This document shows, in pieces, positions 1 to 5,663 of a DNA stretch of 11,917 bases. The position numbers were made by a program, and so were the translations under genes. Where the stretch lies: positions 1-11,917 of the forward strand of contig CAZFQG010000195.1 in NCBI GenBank assembly GCA_964520785.1, given 5' to 3'. The number at the start of each line of letters is the position of its first letter. Position 1 is the stretch's first letter. The stretch comes from CAZFQG01 sp964520785 (GTDB taxonomy: Bacteria > Planctomycetota > Planctomycetia > Pirellulales > Thermoguttaceae). The notes under the pieces were generated by a model that made no database searches, was not told the DNA's origin, and was given only the letters and a program-made list of their open reading frames with translations.

Positions 1-1115
1 GGGAGGGTTCCCTCGGGACAGTAGCTATGATTGATCTCCAAGAAGACCCCGTTAATGGGGGATCCGGAGCGGACTATCTCATTGGCGACGTGCAGAGGCG
101 TAAAGTCAACTTCGCGATGATTATTGAATTCCGCCCAAGGCTGATCGAAACTTAGAGTCCTGGGGGTATCGGGGTCTTGTTCGGCGACGACGGAGAGTAG
201 CTCCACGGCCAGTCGAACTCGCTGTCCCTCGTCGAGCGAGAGGACGCCCGGCGTTTGTAACCTGCCCGCGCATTGCCACAAATCCACCTTGCCGCGGTAT
301 CGCTTTACGACCTGGGCCGTGAACTGCCGGGCCGAATACGAGATTGAGTCGTAGTCGTTTTCATAAAGGTAGAGCCAATCAGGCAGATAATTGTTGTCAA
401 AAGAGAGGATTGGTCCCGAGCAGACAACAAGCCTCCTGTCGAGGCACCACTGAATCTGCTCATCTGGCGCAGTCCAATCGGTATTTCCCTCATGTGACTC
501 GATCTTCCCCCAGATAATGGGTACATTGGCGGCGTTGAACGCCTTATGATAAGCGTTTGACGAGCGGGGTTCGAACGTCGTGGTTCCTAAATCCGCCCCC
601 AGAAAGCACTTCCGAGGCCCTTTCTGTCGGAGACGCACATCGAGTGCCTGTTCGACAAAGGTATTTCCGAGGCCGTCGGCGACCTCGCAAGCCGATTGCA
701 TCGCCTGTTCGATGGGGGCTTCGTTTCCCGTCGCGATTTGGCCGAAAAGTGTGACCGCCTCGCGGAGCGCGGCGGTCAACGCTTCGGGAACCGCCAAACC
801 ATACTGTTCCCATTCACCCAATTGATTCCGTACCTGAACGAGCTTACCCCGGGTGAGTTCGACTTCCAGCCGGTAGGGCATCTGCCGCTGCAGGAGGCTT
901 CCGGTGCCTAGCGTACGCCATCCGACCCCTGGCACGTTCCAAGGCACGTATATACTGGCCGAATCGGACAAATCCCACTCACAGCATAGTAATTCACCCT
1001 CCCAGCGAACCTCCGTCTGCCAGGGGCTCCGATCAAACCCAATGGCATAGATCGAAGGGAGGACGGGATCGATCCGTTGCCTGGGACTGTCTACAATGAA
1101 TCGAAGAAATCCCAT
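1..1115 (-). CDS. GH10-like (xylanase-type TIM-barrel) protein, 5' part, truncated by window edge
   Basis: An uninterrupted minus-strand frame of 371 codons starts at ATG 1115 and runs off position 1, so the C-terminus is missing. The protein begins MGFLRFIVDS. An N-terminal beta-rich region (about residues 30-90) contains RWEGELL and VPWNVPGVG. A helical linker (about 90-165) follows, then a region that looks like the start of a TIM barrel: FLGADLGTTTF at 171-181, IIWGKIE at 200-206, KVDLWQCAGR at 276-285, FDQPWAEF at 323-330 and FLEINHS at 358-364. The order resembles glycoside hydrolase family 10, and I recall similar proteins in planctomycete genomes. The place where GH10 enzymes have W-D-V-V-N-E reads W-Q-C-A-G-R, so the acid/base glutamate appears absent; E360 could match the nucleophile. 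Carbohydrate binding or an altered activity is inference. No signal peptide or clear Shine-Dalgarno is seen. The frame stays open upstream of the ATG, so the start is probable rather than certain. It is divergent from rpsJ. Confidence 0.72.
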   Translation of the reverse strand, partial: MGFLRFIVDSPRQRIDPVLPSIYAIGFDRSPWQTEVRWEGELLCCEWDLSDSASIYVPWNVPGVGWRTLGTGSLLQRQMPYRLEVELTRGKLVQVRNQLGEWEQYGLAVPEALTAALREAVTLFGQIATGNEAPIEQAMQSACEVADGLGNTFVEQALDVRLRQKGPRKCFLGADLGTTTFEPRSSNAYHKAFNAANVPIIWGKIESHEGNTDWTAPDEQIQWCLDRRLVVCSGPILSFDNNYLPDWLYLYENDYDSISYSARQFTAQVVKRYRGKVDLWQCAGRLQTPGVLSLDEGQRVRLAVELLSVVAEQDPDTPRTLSFDQPWAEFNNHREVDFTPLHVANEIVRSGSPINGVFLEINHSYCPEGTL

Positions 1116-1507
1116 AAAATAACACAGGGAGGTGAAATGCAATAAGTTTTCGCCCGGATGGGGAGGTTCAGTGAGGTCGATAACCGACCTCTGGTTCGTC
1201 ACACGGAGCGACCGAGTCTTTCCAATGAACGGATTTCAGCTCCGGTTTCATCGCGAGACTTTCTCCCGGGACTATTATATATACATACGGAGTCATCGTT
1301 TCGCGGGGCCGGTTCGAACAGTCTATCCCCGTCCGGTCGGCGGAATCCCTGAGACTCGAATGGGATGAGGTGAGTTTGGTTGGATATTCCGGCTCTATTT
1401 GGCCGATCATAACCGTTCATTCCCCGTGTGAATTGGAGGGACGATCCCCTCCCGGGTCGGTTCTCGGAAGCCGTCGCGGACAGCGAGCTATTTTTTCTTG
1501 CCAGCGG
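1116..1507. other. Divergent intergenic region upstream of the rpsJ promoter
   Basis: About 390 bases separate the minus-strand GH10-like gene from the rpsJ promoter. I see no convincing gene here. Open frames exist (for example 1132-1368 on plus), but they resemble no family. The region holds an AT-rich island at 1273-1283 that could be a minus-strand -10 box. It also holds an inverted repeat GGAGGG/CCCTCC (1435-1440 with 1447-1452, 6-base loop) and a T-rich patch at 1489-1499 that lies where an UP element of the rpsJ promoter would be. The str-operon genes (rpsL, rpsG, fusA, tuf), which often precede rpsJ, are not here. Confidence 0.6.
1274..1279 (-). promoter_or_regulatory. Possible -10 box for the divergent GH10-like gene
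   Basis: Read on the minus strand, 1279 to 1274 is TATAAT, a perfect -10 hexamer within the alternating AT stretch 1273-1283. No good -35 box is found 16-18 bases upstream (1296-1303 reads poorly against TTGACA). A transcript would start near 1267 and carry a leader of about 150 bases. This is a weak call, because AT-rich islands mimic -10 boxes by chance. Confidence 0.28.
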
Positions 1508-1543
1508 TTGACTTCTTTTGAGACGCCTGGTAATATCTACAAT
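1489..1543 (+). promoter_or_regulatory. Sigma70-type extended -10 promoter of rpsJ
   Basis: TTGACT (1508-1513) and TAATAT (1531-1536) are separated by exactly 17 bases. TG at 1528-1529, one base before the -10 box, makes this an extended -10 promoter. A T-rich patch at 1489-1499 lies about 44 to 54 bases upstream of the predicted start, consistent with an UP element. Transcription would begin around 1543, giving a leader of about 73 bases before rpsJ. The match to consensus is strong, as expected for a ribosomal-protein operon. Confidence 0.8.
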
Positions 1544-1577
1544 TTTCCCGCTCGTTCGGGAAAGAGCTTTGTTTTTT
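1544..1577 (+). promoter_or_regulatory. Hairpin at the 5' end of the rpsJ transcript, followed by a T-tract
   Basis: TTTCCCG (1544-1550) pairs perfectly with CGGGAAA (1557-1563) across a six-base loop, giving a 7-bp stem that begins essentially at the predicted transcription start. A T-tract (1572-1577) follows after about eight bases. It could be a 5' stabilising stem or a weak attenuator. The spacing between stem and T-tract is too long for a textbook intrinsic terminator. Confidence 0.5.
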
Positions 1578-1615
1578 GGCAATTTGGTAGGGTTTGGACC
1601 TTCGGAGACTGATCC

Positions 1616-1945
1616 GTGGCTGAGCAGAGTAAAGAGTATATCCGGATTCGCATGGAAGCGTACGATCACGCGGTTCTCGACCAGAGTGCCGCGGAGATCG
1701 CCGATACCGCCAAGCGGACGGACTCCGTCGTGCATGGTCCTATTCCCCTGCCGACGCGAATTGAGCGCTATACGGTTCTTTCGGGTCCTCACGTGGACAA
1801 GAAGGCCCGGAAGCAGTTTGAGATCCGGACGCACAAGCGTCTGGTCGATATTTTGAATCCGACGGCGAAGACGATTGAGGCTTTGAATAAGTTGAGCCTC
1901 CCGGCGGGTGTGGACATCAAGATCAAGGCGAAGACGGCATCGTAG
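1616..1945 (+). CDS. rpsJ: 30S ribosomal protein S10
   Basis: This encodes a 109-residue S10, a component of the 30S head that in other bacteria also serves as NusE, the partner of NusB in antitermination. The sequence shows the family pattern: IRIRMEAYDH near the N-terminus, VVHGPIPLPTRIERYTVL at about 38-55, HVDKKARKQFEIRTHKRLVDI at about 59-79, and a C-terminal LPAGVDIKIK strand. The start is GTG 1616, preceded by GGAG (1604-1607) at eight-base spacing. The length is a few residues above the usual 102-105, owing to the N-terminus. It stands alone between its own promoter and a 283-base gap before rplC, unlike the usual tight rpsJ-rplC spacing, so it may be expressed partly independently of the rest. 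Confidence 0.96.
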   Translation: MAEQSKEYIRIRMEAYDHAVLDQSAAEIADTAKRTDSVVHGPIPLPTRIERYTVLSGPHVDKKARKQFEIRTHKRLVDILNPTAKTIEALNKLSLPAGVDIKIKAKTAS

Positions 1946-1952
1946 TTTTGCC

Positions 1953-1970
1953 GGGGCCGTGTTCGGTCCC
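1953..1970 (+). terminator. Hairpin just after rpsJ (no T-tract)
   Basis: GGGGCCG (1953-1959) pairs with CGGTCCC (1964-1970) over a TGTT tetraloop, with one G-U pair in RNA. It starts eight bases after the rpsJ stop codon. No T-run follows, so it is more likely an RNA-stability or pause element than a complete intrinsic terminator. Confidence 0.35.
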
Positions 1971-1997
1971 TCCCCACCGGCGTATCGGGCCGGGTTA

Positions 1998-2043
1998 TCG
2001 GCGACTCCCCCCTCGGTCGCCGAGACGATTGAGCGGTTTTTTT
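1998..2043 (+). terminator. Terminator-like hairpin plus T7 between rpsJ and rplC
   Basis: TCGGCGAC (1998-2005) pairs perfectly with GTCGCCGA (2016-2023), a GC-rich 8-bp stem with a ten-base loop. Seven T residues follow at 2037-2043. The 13-base gap between stem and T-run is longer than in a canonical terminator, so partial termination or attenuation is the most that can be claimed. Its position directly before a second promoter supports a transcription boundary. Confidence 0.4.
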
Positions 2044-2053
2044 CCTCGACGGA

Positions 2054-2088
2054 TTGAAGTGAGATAAGTCCGAGGTATAATTAGCCCC
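2054..2088 (+). promoter_or_regulatory. Second sigma70-type promoter, driving rplC and downstream genes
   Basis: TTGAAG (2054-2059) and a perfect TATAAT (2076-2081) are separated by 16 bases. Transcription would start near 2088, leaving a leader of about 140 bases before rplC. A promoter between rpsJ and rplC is not part of the classical S10 operon layout. The hairpin and T-run immediately upstream strengthen the case that this is a real unit boundary. Confidence 0.68.
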
Positions 2089-2228
2089 TTGGCGTCAATT
2101 TTGGCTTCTGAGAAGGGACGGTTCTCTCCGTCCGGGAACTTGGCGAATATGACATGGAAGCCTCGCGGGTAATGTCGGCCATCGGCCGGGACGTTCCCGC
2201 TGGCGGGCGCGAATAAAAGGTAAGAACG
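2088..2228 (+). promoter_or_regulatory. Structured leader of rplC, candidate autoregulatory region
   Basis: The leader holds overlapping, mutually exclusive stems. GAGAA (2110-2114) can pair with TTCTC (2122-2126), or GGACGG (2116-2121) can pair with CCGTCC (2128-2133). Further on, CGGGA (2187-2191) can pair with TCCCG (2195-2199), or CCCG (2196-2199) can pair with CGGG (2204-2207). In gammaproteobacteria L4 represses its operon through a leader of similar length, located upstream of rpsJ. An analogous role here is inference only. AAAGG (2216-2220) is the rplC ribosome-binding site, eight bases before the ATG. Confidence 0.4.
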
Positions 2229-2984
2229 ATGATCAAAGGTTTGCTCGGCTGCAAAGTCGGGATGACGCAGGTCTTTTCTGAAGACGGCCGTGTTATTCCG
2301 GTTTCCGTGATAAAAGCGGGTCCCTGTGACGTTTTGCAGGTCCGGTCGCTGGACCGCGACGGGTATGAAGCAGTCCAACTGGGTTTCGGCAATAAGCCGC
2401 GTCGTCTTGCCAATCGCGCCGAACGTGGTCATGTCGCGTCTCTTGATAGCAAACGGCAAAAGCGTCGCGCCGCGGGTGGGGTTTCGGCGTCCCCGAAGGC
2501 GGATTGCGAGCCGAAGCGGTTTATCCGTGAGTTTCGCGGGACGACGACGGGGTGCGAGGTCGGTTCTACGTTGACGGTCGGCGTCTTCGCGGAAGTCGTT
2601 GCGGTCGACGTCGTGGGAACGAGCAAAGGGCGTGGAACGGCCGGCGCGATGAAGCGCCACAATTTTTCGGGACAGCGTGCCAGCCACGGCGTGAAGAAAT
2701 GCCACCGCCACCTTGGGGGTACCGGTTGTAGTGCCTGGCCGAGTCGGGTCATCAAGGGAAAAAAGATGCCCGGGCGATATGGGGGTGATCGCTGTACCGT
2801 TCGGAATCTCCGTGTAGTGTCCGTTGACGAAGAGAATCATCTGCTGATTGTCCGCGGGGCGGTTCCGGGGCCGAACGGCGGTTATGTCATCATCCGCGAG
2901 ACGAATCGGCTTCCGCGTCCCTTGACCGACGCCGAAAAGGCGGAGCGGGACGCCAAAATGGGTGGGAAGAAGAAAAGAAAGTAG
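2229..2984 (+). CDS. rplC: 50S ribosomal protein L3
   Basis: A 251-residue L3, an early-assembly 23S rRNA binder whose central loop reaches the peptidyl-transferase centre. The N-terminus (GLLGCKVGMTQVF) and the core are typical: KPKRF-type segment at 95-98 followed by IREFR, KRHNFSGQRASHG at 142-154, and GKKMPGRYGGDRCTVRNL at 177-194. Q149 sits near the glutamine that is methylated in E. coli L3. The protein is about 40 residues longer than the 209-residue E. coli form. The extra length comes from an insertion around residues 71-93 (rich in K, R and A) and a lysine-rich tail (ending GGKKKRK). The start ATG 2229 has AAAGG at eight-base spacing. It is the first gene after the internal promoter. 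Confidence 0.97.
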   Translation: MIKGLLGCKVGMTQVFSEDGRVIPVSVIKAGPCDVLQVRSLDRDGYEAVQLGFGNKPRRLANRAERGHVASLDSKRQKRRAAGGVSASPKADCEPKRFIREFRGTTTGCEVGSTLTVGVFAEVVAVDVVGTSKGRGTAGAMKRHNFSGQRASHGVKKCHRHLGGTGCSAWPSRVIKGKKMPGRYGGDRCTVRNLRVVSVDEENHLLIVRGAVPGPNGGYVIIRETNRLPRPLTDAEKAERDAKMGGKKKRK

Positions 2985-3059
2985 TCATTGGTCCGCCGGA
3001 CGGCCGCCGGGGTCGTGGCGCGTCGGAGGAACCGGACAAGAATCGCGAAATAAGAAGCC

Positions 3060-3713
3060 ATGGGAACGTTGCCTGTTTTCGATCGAACTGGAGCCGAGGT
3101 CGGATCGTACGAAATCGATCCGAATGATCTGGCCCCGGTCATTAACAAACAACTGATGCATGACGTCGTGGTGATGTACCAGACGAATCTGCGCCAGGGA
3201 TCGGCGAAAACCAAGAGCCGGAGCGAAGTGGCCGGATCCACCTCGAAGATGTACCGTCAGAAGGGGACTGGAAACGCCCGGGCGGGATCGCGACGCAGCG
3301 GTATCCGTCGTGGCGGCGGTCATATCTTCGCGAAGCGGCCGAAAGACTGGTCGTACCGGATGCCGAAGAAATCGGTTCGCGCGGCGACGCGGATGGCGGT
3401 GGCCTCGCGGATTCTGGACGATGAAATCGTCCTTATCGACGACCTCGTTTTCGAATCTCCCAAGACCAAGGAGATGGCGGGCATCCTTAAGGCGCTGAAA
3501 CTCGACGGTCAGACGCTGCTCGTCGCGGTGGAACAATACGATTTGAACGTGTTGAAAAGCATACGCAACCTGGCCGGTGTTTCCGTCTTGCCGGTGAGTG
3601 ATTTGAACGCCCTGGAGGTACTGCGGCCGAAGCGGCTGCTGATGACGAAGGCGGCGATGGACGCGTTCCGCGAGAAGGCCGCCGGAACCCCGAACGTCTC
3701 TCAGGCCGGTTAA
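3060..3713 (+). CDS. rplD: 50S ribosomal protein L4
   Basis: A 217-residue L4, which binds 23S rRNA early in assembly and extends a loop into the exit tunnel. The basic extended loop (about residues 45-103) carries the family pattern RQKGTGNARAGSRRSGIRRGGG, with G and R rich runs, followed by PKKSVRAATR-like residues at 102-110. The C-terminal globular domain holds the KALKLDG and VLRPKRLLMTKAA strands. The start ATG 3060 is fixed by an in-frame TAA at 3051. The Shine-Dalgarno is poor: AAGAAG ends two bases before the ATG, and GGAGG lies 30 bases away. In E. coli L4 represses its own operon at transcription and translation. Whether it does so here, through the leader before rplC, cannot be told from sequence. 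Confidence 0.97.
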   Translation: MGTLPVFDRTGAEVGSYEIDPNDLAPVINKQLMHDVVVMYQTNLRQGSAKTKSRSEVAGSTSKMYRQKGTGNARAGSRRSGIRRGGGHIFAKRPKDWSYRMPKKSVRAATRMAVASRILDDEIVLIDDLVFESPKTKEMAGILKALKLDGQTLLVAVEQYDLNVLKSIRNLAGVSVLPVSDLNALEVLRPKRLLMTKAAMDAFREKAAGTPNVSQAG

Positions 3714-3728
3714 CGAAGGGATCACGTG

Positions 3729-4040
3729 ATGGCGAAAGACACTATCGAACCGAAGCTGCGACTGGAACCACACCAGATTCTGCTCCGGCCGCTTGTTACC
3801 GAGAAGGGATATCACAAGGCGGAGAAGCTCAACGCCTACTCGTTCGAGGTGAATCGGCTGGCCAGCAAGGATGACGTCCGCAGGGCGGTCGAGGAGTTGT
3901 TCGACGTGAAGGTGGTTCGCGTTAATACGCAGAACCGCAAGGGTAAGCCCCGCCGGATGCGGCAGCGTCGCGCCCACACCAAGGGTTGGAAGAAGGCGAT
4001 CGTGACTCTTGATCCCGAAGATCGGATCGAGTTCTTCTAA
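3729..4040 (+). CDS. rplW: 50S ribosomal protein L23
   Basis: A 103-residue L23, located at the tunnel exit, where it docks trigger factor, SRP and the Sec channel. The family signature runs from about residue 15: HQILLRPLVTEKGYHKAE, then YSFEVNRLASKDDVRRAVEELFDVKVVRVNT, a basic loop (RKGKPRRMRQRRAHTKG) and a final KKAIVTL strand. The start is placed at ATG 3729, eight bases after GAAGGG (3715-3720). A GTG at 3726 would add one residue. It follows rplD after 15 bases. Nothing unusual is seen apart from a slightly long N-terminus. Confidence 0.96.
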   Translation: MAKDTIEPKLRLEPHQILLRPLVTEKGYHKAEKLNAYSFEVNRLASKDDVRRAVEELFDVKVVRVNTQNRKGKPRRMRQRRAHTKGWKKAIVTLDPEDRIEFF

Positions 4041-4101
4041 ACGGAAGGGTTACAGGGAGCATCGCCGCGAGAAGAGGCCGCTAGCACAACGGAAACCAAT
4101 C

Positions 4102-4956
4102 ATGGGAATTCGCCGATACAAACCGACTACGCCCGGACGCCGTCACGCGACGGTCAGTGACTTCGCGGAGCTGACCGAAGGCGCGAAGCCGGAGAAACGC
4201 CTGACGAAGATCAAACGTCGGACCGGTGGCCGAAACAACCAGGGCGTCATTACCTCGCGGCATCGCGGAGGCGGACACAAACGGAAATACCGTAAGATCG
4301 ATTTCCGCCGCAACAAGGATGGGGTGCCGGCCGTCGTGAAATCGATTCAGTACGATCCGAACCGTTCGGCGCGAGTGGCCCTGCTGCATTACGTGGACGG
4401 CGAGAAGCGCTATATAATCGCTCCGGATTCCCTGAAGGAGGGCCAGAAGGTCATGAGCGGCCCGAACGCGACGCCGGAGGTGGGAAATTGTCTTCCCCTC
4501 TCGGCGATTCCGATGGGAACGGCGATCCATGCCATCGAGTTGCAGCCCGGCCGCGGAGCCGTCCTGTGCCGCGGAGCGGGCGCCGTCGCCGCCTTGGCGG
4601 CTCGCGACGCCGACTGGGCGCAGATTAGTCTCCCCAGCGGCGAGATTCGACGCGTTCCCGCCAAGTGCCGCGCTACGATCGGCCGCGTCGGAAACGCGGA
4701 CCACATGAATATCCAGCTTGGGAAGGCGGGGAGAAAACGTTGGCTGGGACGGCGGCCGCATGTCCGCGGCACCGCGATGAACCCCATCGACCACCCGCAC
4801 GGAGGCGGCGAAGGTCGCACCAAGGGGGGCCGCCATCCGGTGAGTCCGACGGGTAAGCCGACGAAGGGCGGCTCCACGCGGAAGAAACACAAGCCGTCGA
4901 ATCGCGCAATCGTTCGCCGGCGCCGGTCGAGACGGTACGGAGTCTTGAAGTTATAA
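4102..4956 (+). CDS. rplB: 50S ribosomal protein L2
   Basis: A 284-residue L2, one of the most conserved ribosomal proteins, required for subunit association and the peptidyl-transferase centre. Conserved blocks visible are MGIRRYKPTTPGRRHATVSD at 1-20, RNNQGVITSRHRGGGHKRKYR at 44-64, VPAKCRATIGRVGN at 185-198, and the near-universal NPIDHPHGGGEGR at 227-239. That last block holds the histidines (H231, H233) equivalent to the functionally important E. coli H229 region. The open frame extends upstream to 4009, but the conserved N-terminus fixes the start at ATG 4102, with a modest GGAA (4091-4094). The length is slightly over the usual 273-277. It lies 61 bases after rplW and 36 before rpsS. 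Confidence 0.97.
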   Translation: MGIRRYKPTTPGRRHATVSDFAELTEGAKPEKRLTKIKRRTGGRNNQGVITSRHRGGGHKRKYRKIDFRRNKDGVPAVVKSIQYDPNRSARVALLHYVDGEKRYIIAPDSLKEGQKVMSGPNATPEVGNCLPLSAIPMGTAIHAIELQPGRGAVLCRGAGAVAALAARDADWAQISLPSGEIRRVPAKCRATIGRVGNADHMNIQLGKAGRKRWLGRRPHVRGTAMNPIDHPHGGGEGRTKGGRHPVSPTGKPTKGGSTRKKHKPSNRAIVRRRRSRRYGVLKL

Positions 4957-4977
4957 CGTTGCGACACCTGAACCGCT

Positions 4978-4993
4978 TTTGGTGGTAACCAAA
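4978..4993 (+). promoter_or_regulatory. Hairpin covering the rpsS ribosome-binding site
   Basis: TTTGGT (4978-4983) pairs perfectly with ACCAAA (4988-4993) around a GGTA loop. The Shine-Dalgarno-like GGTGG (4981-4985) and the A of the rpsS start codon lie within the structure. It could couple rpsS translation to ribosomes finishing rplB, which would open the stem. The stem is short (6 bp), so it may be weak or fortuitous. Confidence 0.35.
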
Positions 4994-5262
4994 TGGGAAG
5001 ATCGTTGAAGAAGGGTCCGTTCGTTGATCCGAAGCTGTACGTCAAAGTGCAGAGGTTGGACGAAACGGGAAAAAAGGAACCGGTCAAGACTTGGGCTCGC
5101 GCATGCACGATCGTGCCCGAGTTCGTCGGTCACACCTTTATGGTTCATAACGGCAAGAGTCACCTGAAGGTCTTCGTGACCGAGGAAATGGTCGGACATA
5201 AGCTCGGCGAGTTTGCGCCGACGCGAACATTCCGCGGGCACGGAGGAAAGGGTAAGCGATAG
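4993..5262 (+). CDS. rpsS: 30S ribosomal protein S19
   Basis: An 89-residue S19, which sits in the 30S head with S13 close to the A-site tRNA. The family pattern is clear: MGRSLKKGPFVDPKLYVKV at the N-terminus, TWARACTIVPEFVGHTFMVHNGK at about 34-56, and the C-terminal block MVGHKLGEFAPTRTFRGHGGK. Length is standard for bacteria. The start is ATG 4993 with GGTGG (4981-4985) at seven-base spacing, partly inside a short hairpin. It ends three bases before rplV, so the two are probably translationally coupled. Confidence 0.97.
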   Translation: MGRSLKKGPFVDPKLYVKVQRLDETGKKEPVKTWARACTIVPEFVGHTFMVHNGKSHLKVFVTEEMVGHKLGEFAPTRTFRGHGGKGKR

Positions 5263-5265
5263 ACC

Positions 5266-5634
5266 ATGGCGAAATCCGCAGGCACCGACGCCCCCGTCCC
5301 GGCGTACAGAGCGAGTCACCGTTTTGCGAGGATCAGCCCCCAAAAGGTGGGCCTCATCGCCGACCTGGTCCGCGGCAAGTACGCGGGGGAGGCGATGGAG
5401 ATATTGCAGTACCAGCCGCAGCGCGCGGCGCGGATACTGGAGAAAGTGATCAAAAGCGCGATGGCGAACGCGGAGGATCGCCGCGATCCGCGGCCGGACT
5501 ACCTGGTTTTGGAGGAAGTCCGCGTGGACAGGGGTCCGATGTTTCGCCGGCTTCGCCCGAAGGCGCGGGGGATGGCGACGCTGATCAAGAAACGCATGTC
5601 CCATATTACCGTCGTTTTGAGTTCACGGGATTAA
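5266..5634 (+). CDS. rplV: 50S ribosomal protein L22
   Basis: A 122-residue L22, which contacts all six 23S rRNA domains and lines the exit tunnel with its beta-hairpin. The family core begins after a short N-terminal addition: YRASHRFARISPQKVGLIADLVRGK at about 14-38, then the helix with KVIKSAMANAE at 60-70. The hairpin RVDRGPMFRRLRPKARGMA (about 86-104) carries the tunnel-tip residues, and a final HITVVL strand completes the fold. It starts three bases after the rpsS stop. No separate strong Shine-Dalgarno is evident beyond the end of rpsS (GGAAAGG), fitting translational coupling. Confidence 0.96.
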   Translation: MAKSAGTDAPVPAYRASHRFARISPQKVGLIADLVRGKYAGEAMEILQYQPQRAARILEKVIKSAMANAEDRRDPRPDYLVLEEVRVDRGPMFRRLRPKARGMATLIKKRMSHITVVLSSRD

Positions 5635-5663
5635 GGTTCCCTCCAGAAAAAAAGAGACAAGGC

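Noticed and set aside
1311..1320. GGTTCGAA, a tRNA T-loop-like string (also at 569-576)
   Set aside because: The flanking bases do not form a T-arm, and no acceptor or anticodon stem can be folded around either copy.
1132..1368. 78-codon plus-strand frame with a strong GGGAGGTG motif (1127-1134), and the tiny ATG-CAA-TAA frame at 1137
   Set aside because: The motif lies at the non-coding edge of the divergent gene. The protein has no recognisable pattern, and the ATG is only two bases from the motif and stops after two codons.
1435..1452. GGAGGG/CCCTCC inverted repeat upstream of the rpsJ promoter as a terminator
   Set aside because: No plus-strand gene ends upstream of it and no T-run follows on either strand; left only as a note in the intergenic entry.
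1199..1834. 211-codon minus-strand open frame overlapping rpsJ
   Set aside because: It covers most of the conserved rpsJ coding sequence on the opposite strand, resembles no family and is explained as a shadow frame in GC-rich DNA.
2149..2172. Seven-residue possible leader peptide (MTWKPRG) before rplC
   Set aside because: No ribosome-binding site and no repeated regulatory codon; frames this short occur by chance.
2985..3977. Long minus-strand open frames opposite rplD/rplW, and similar ones opposite rplB (4081-4890), rpsC/rplP (5631-6698) and rplN-rplE (7738-8694)
   Set aside because: Each lies antisense to highly conserved ribosomal genes, lacks family resemblance and is expected from the codon bias of GC-rich coding DNA.
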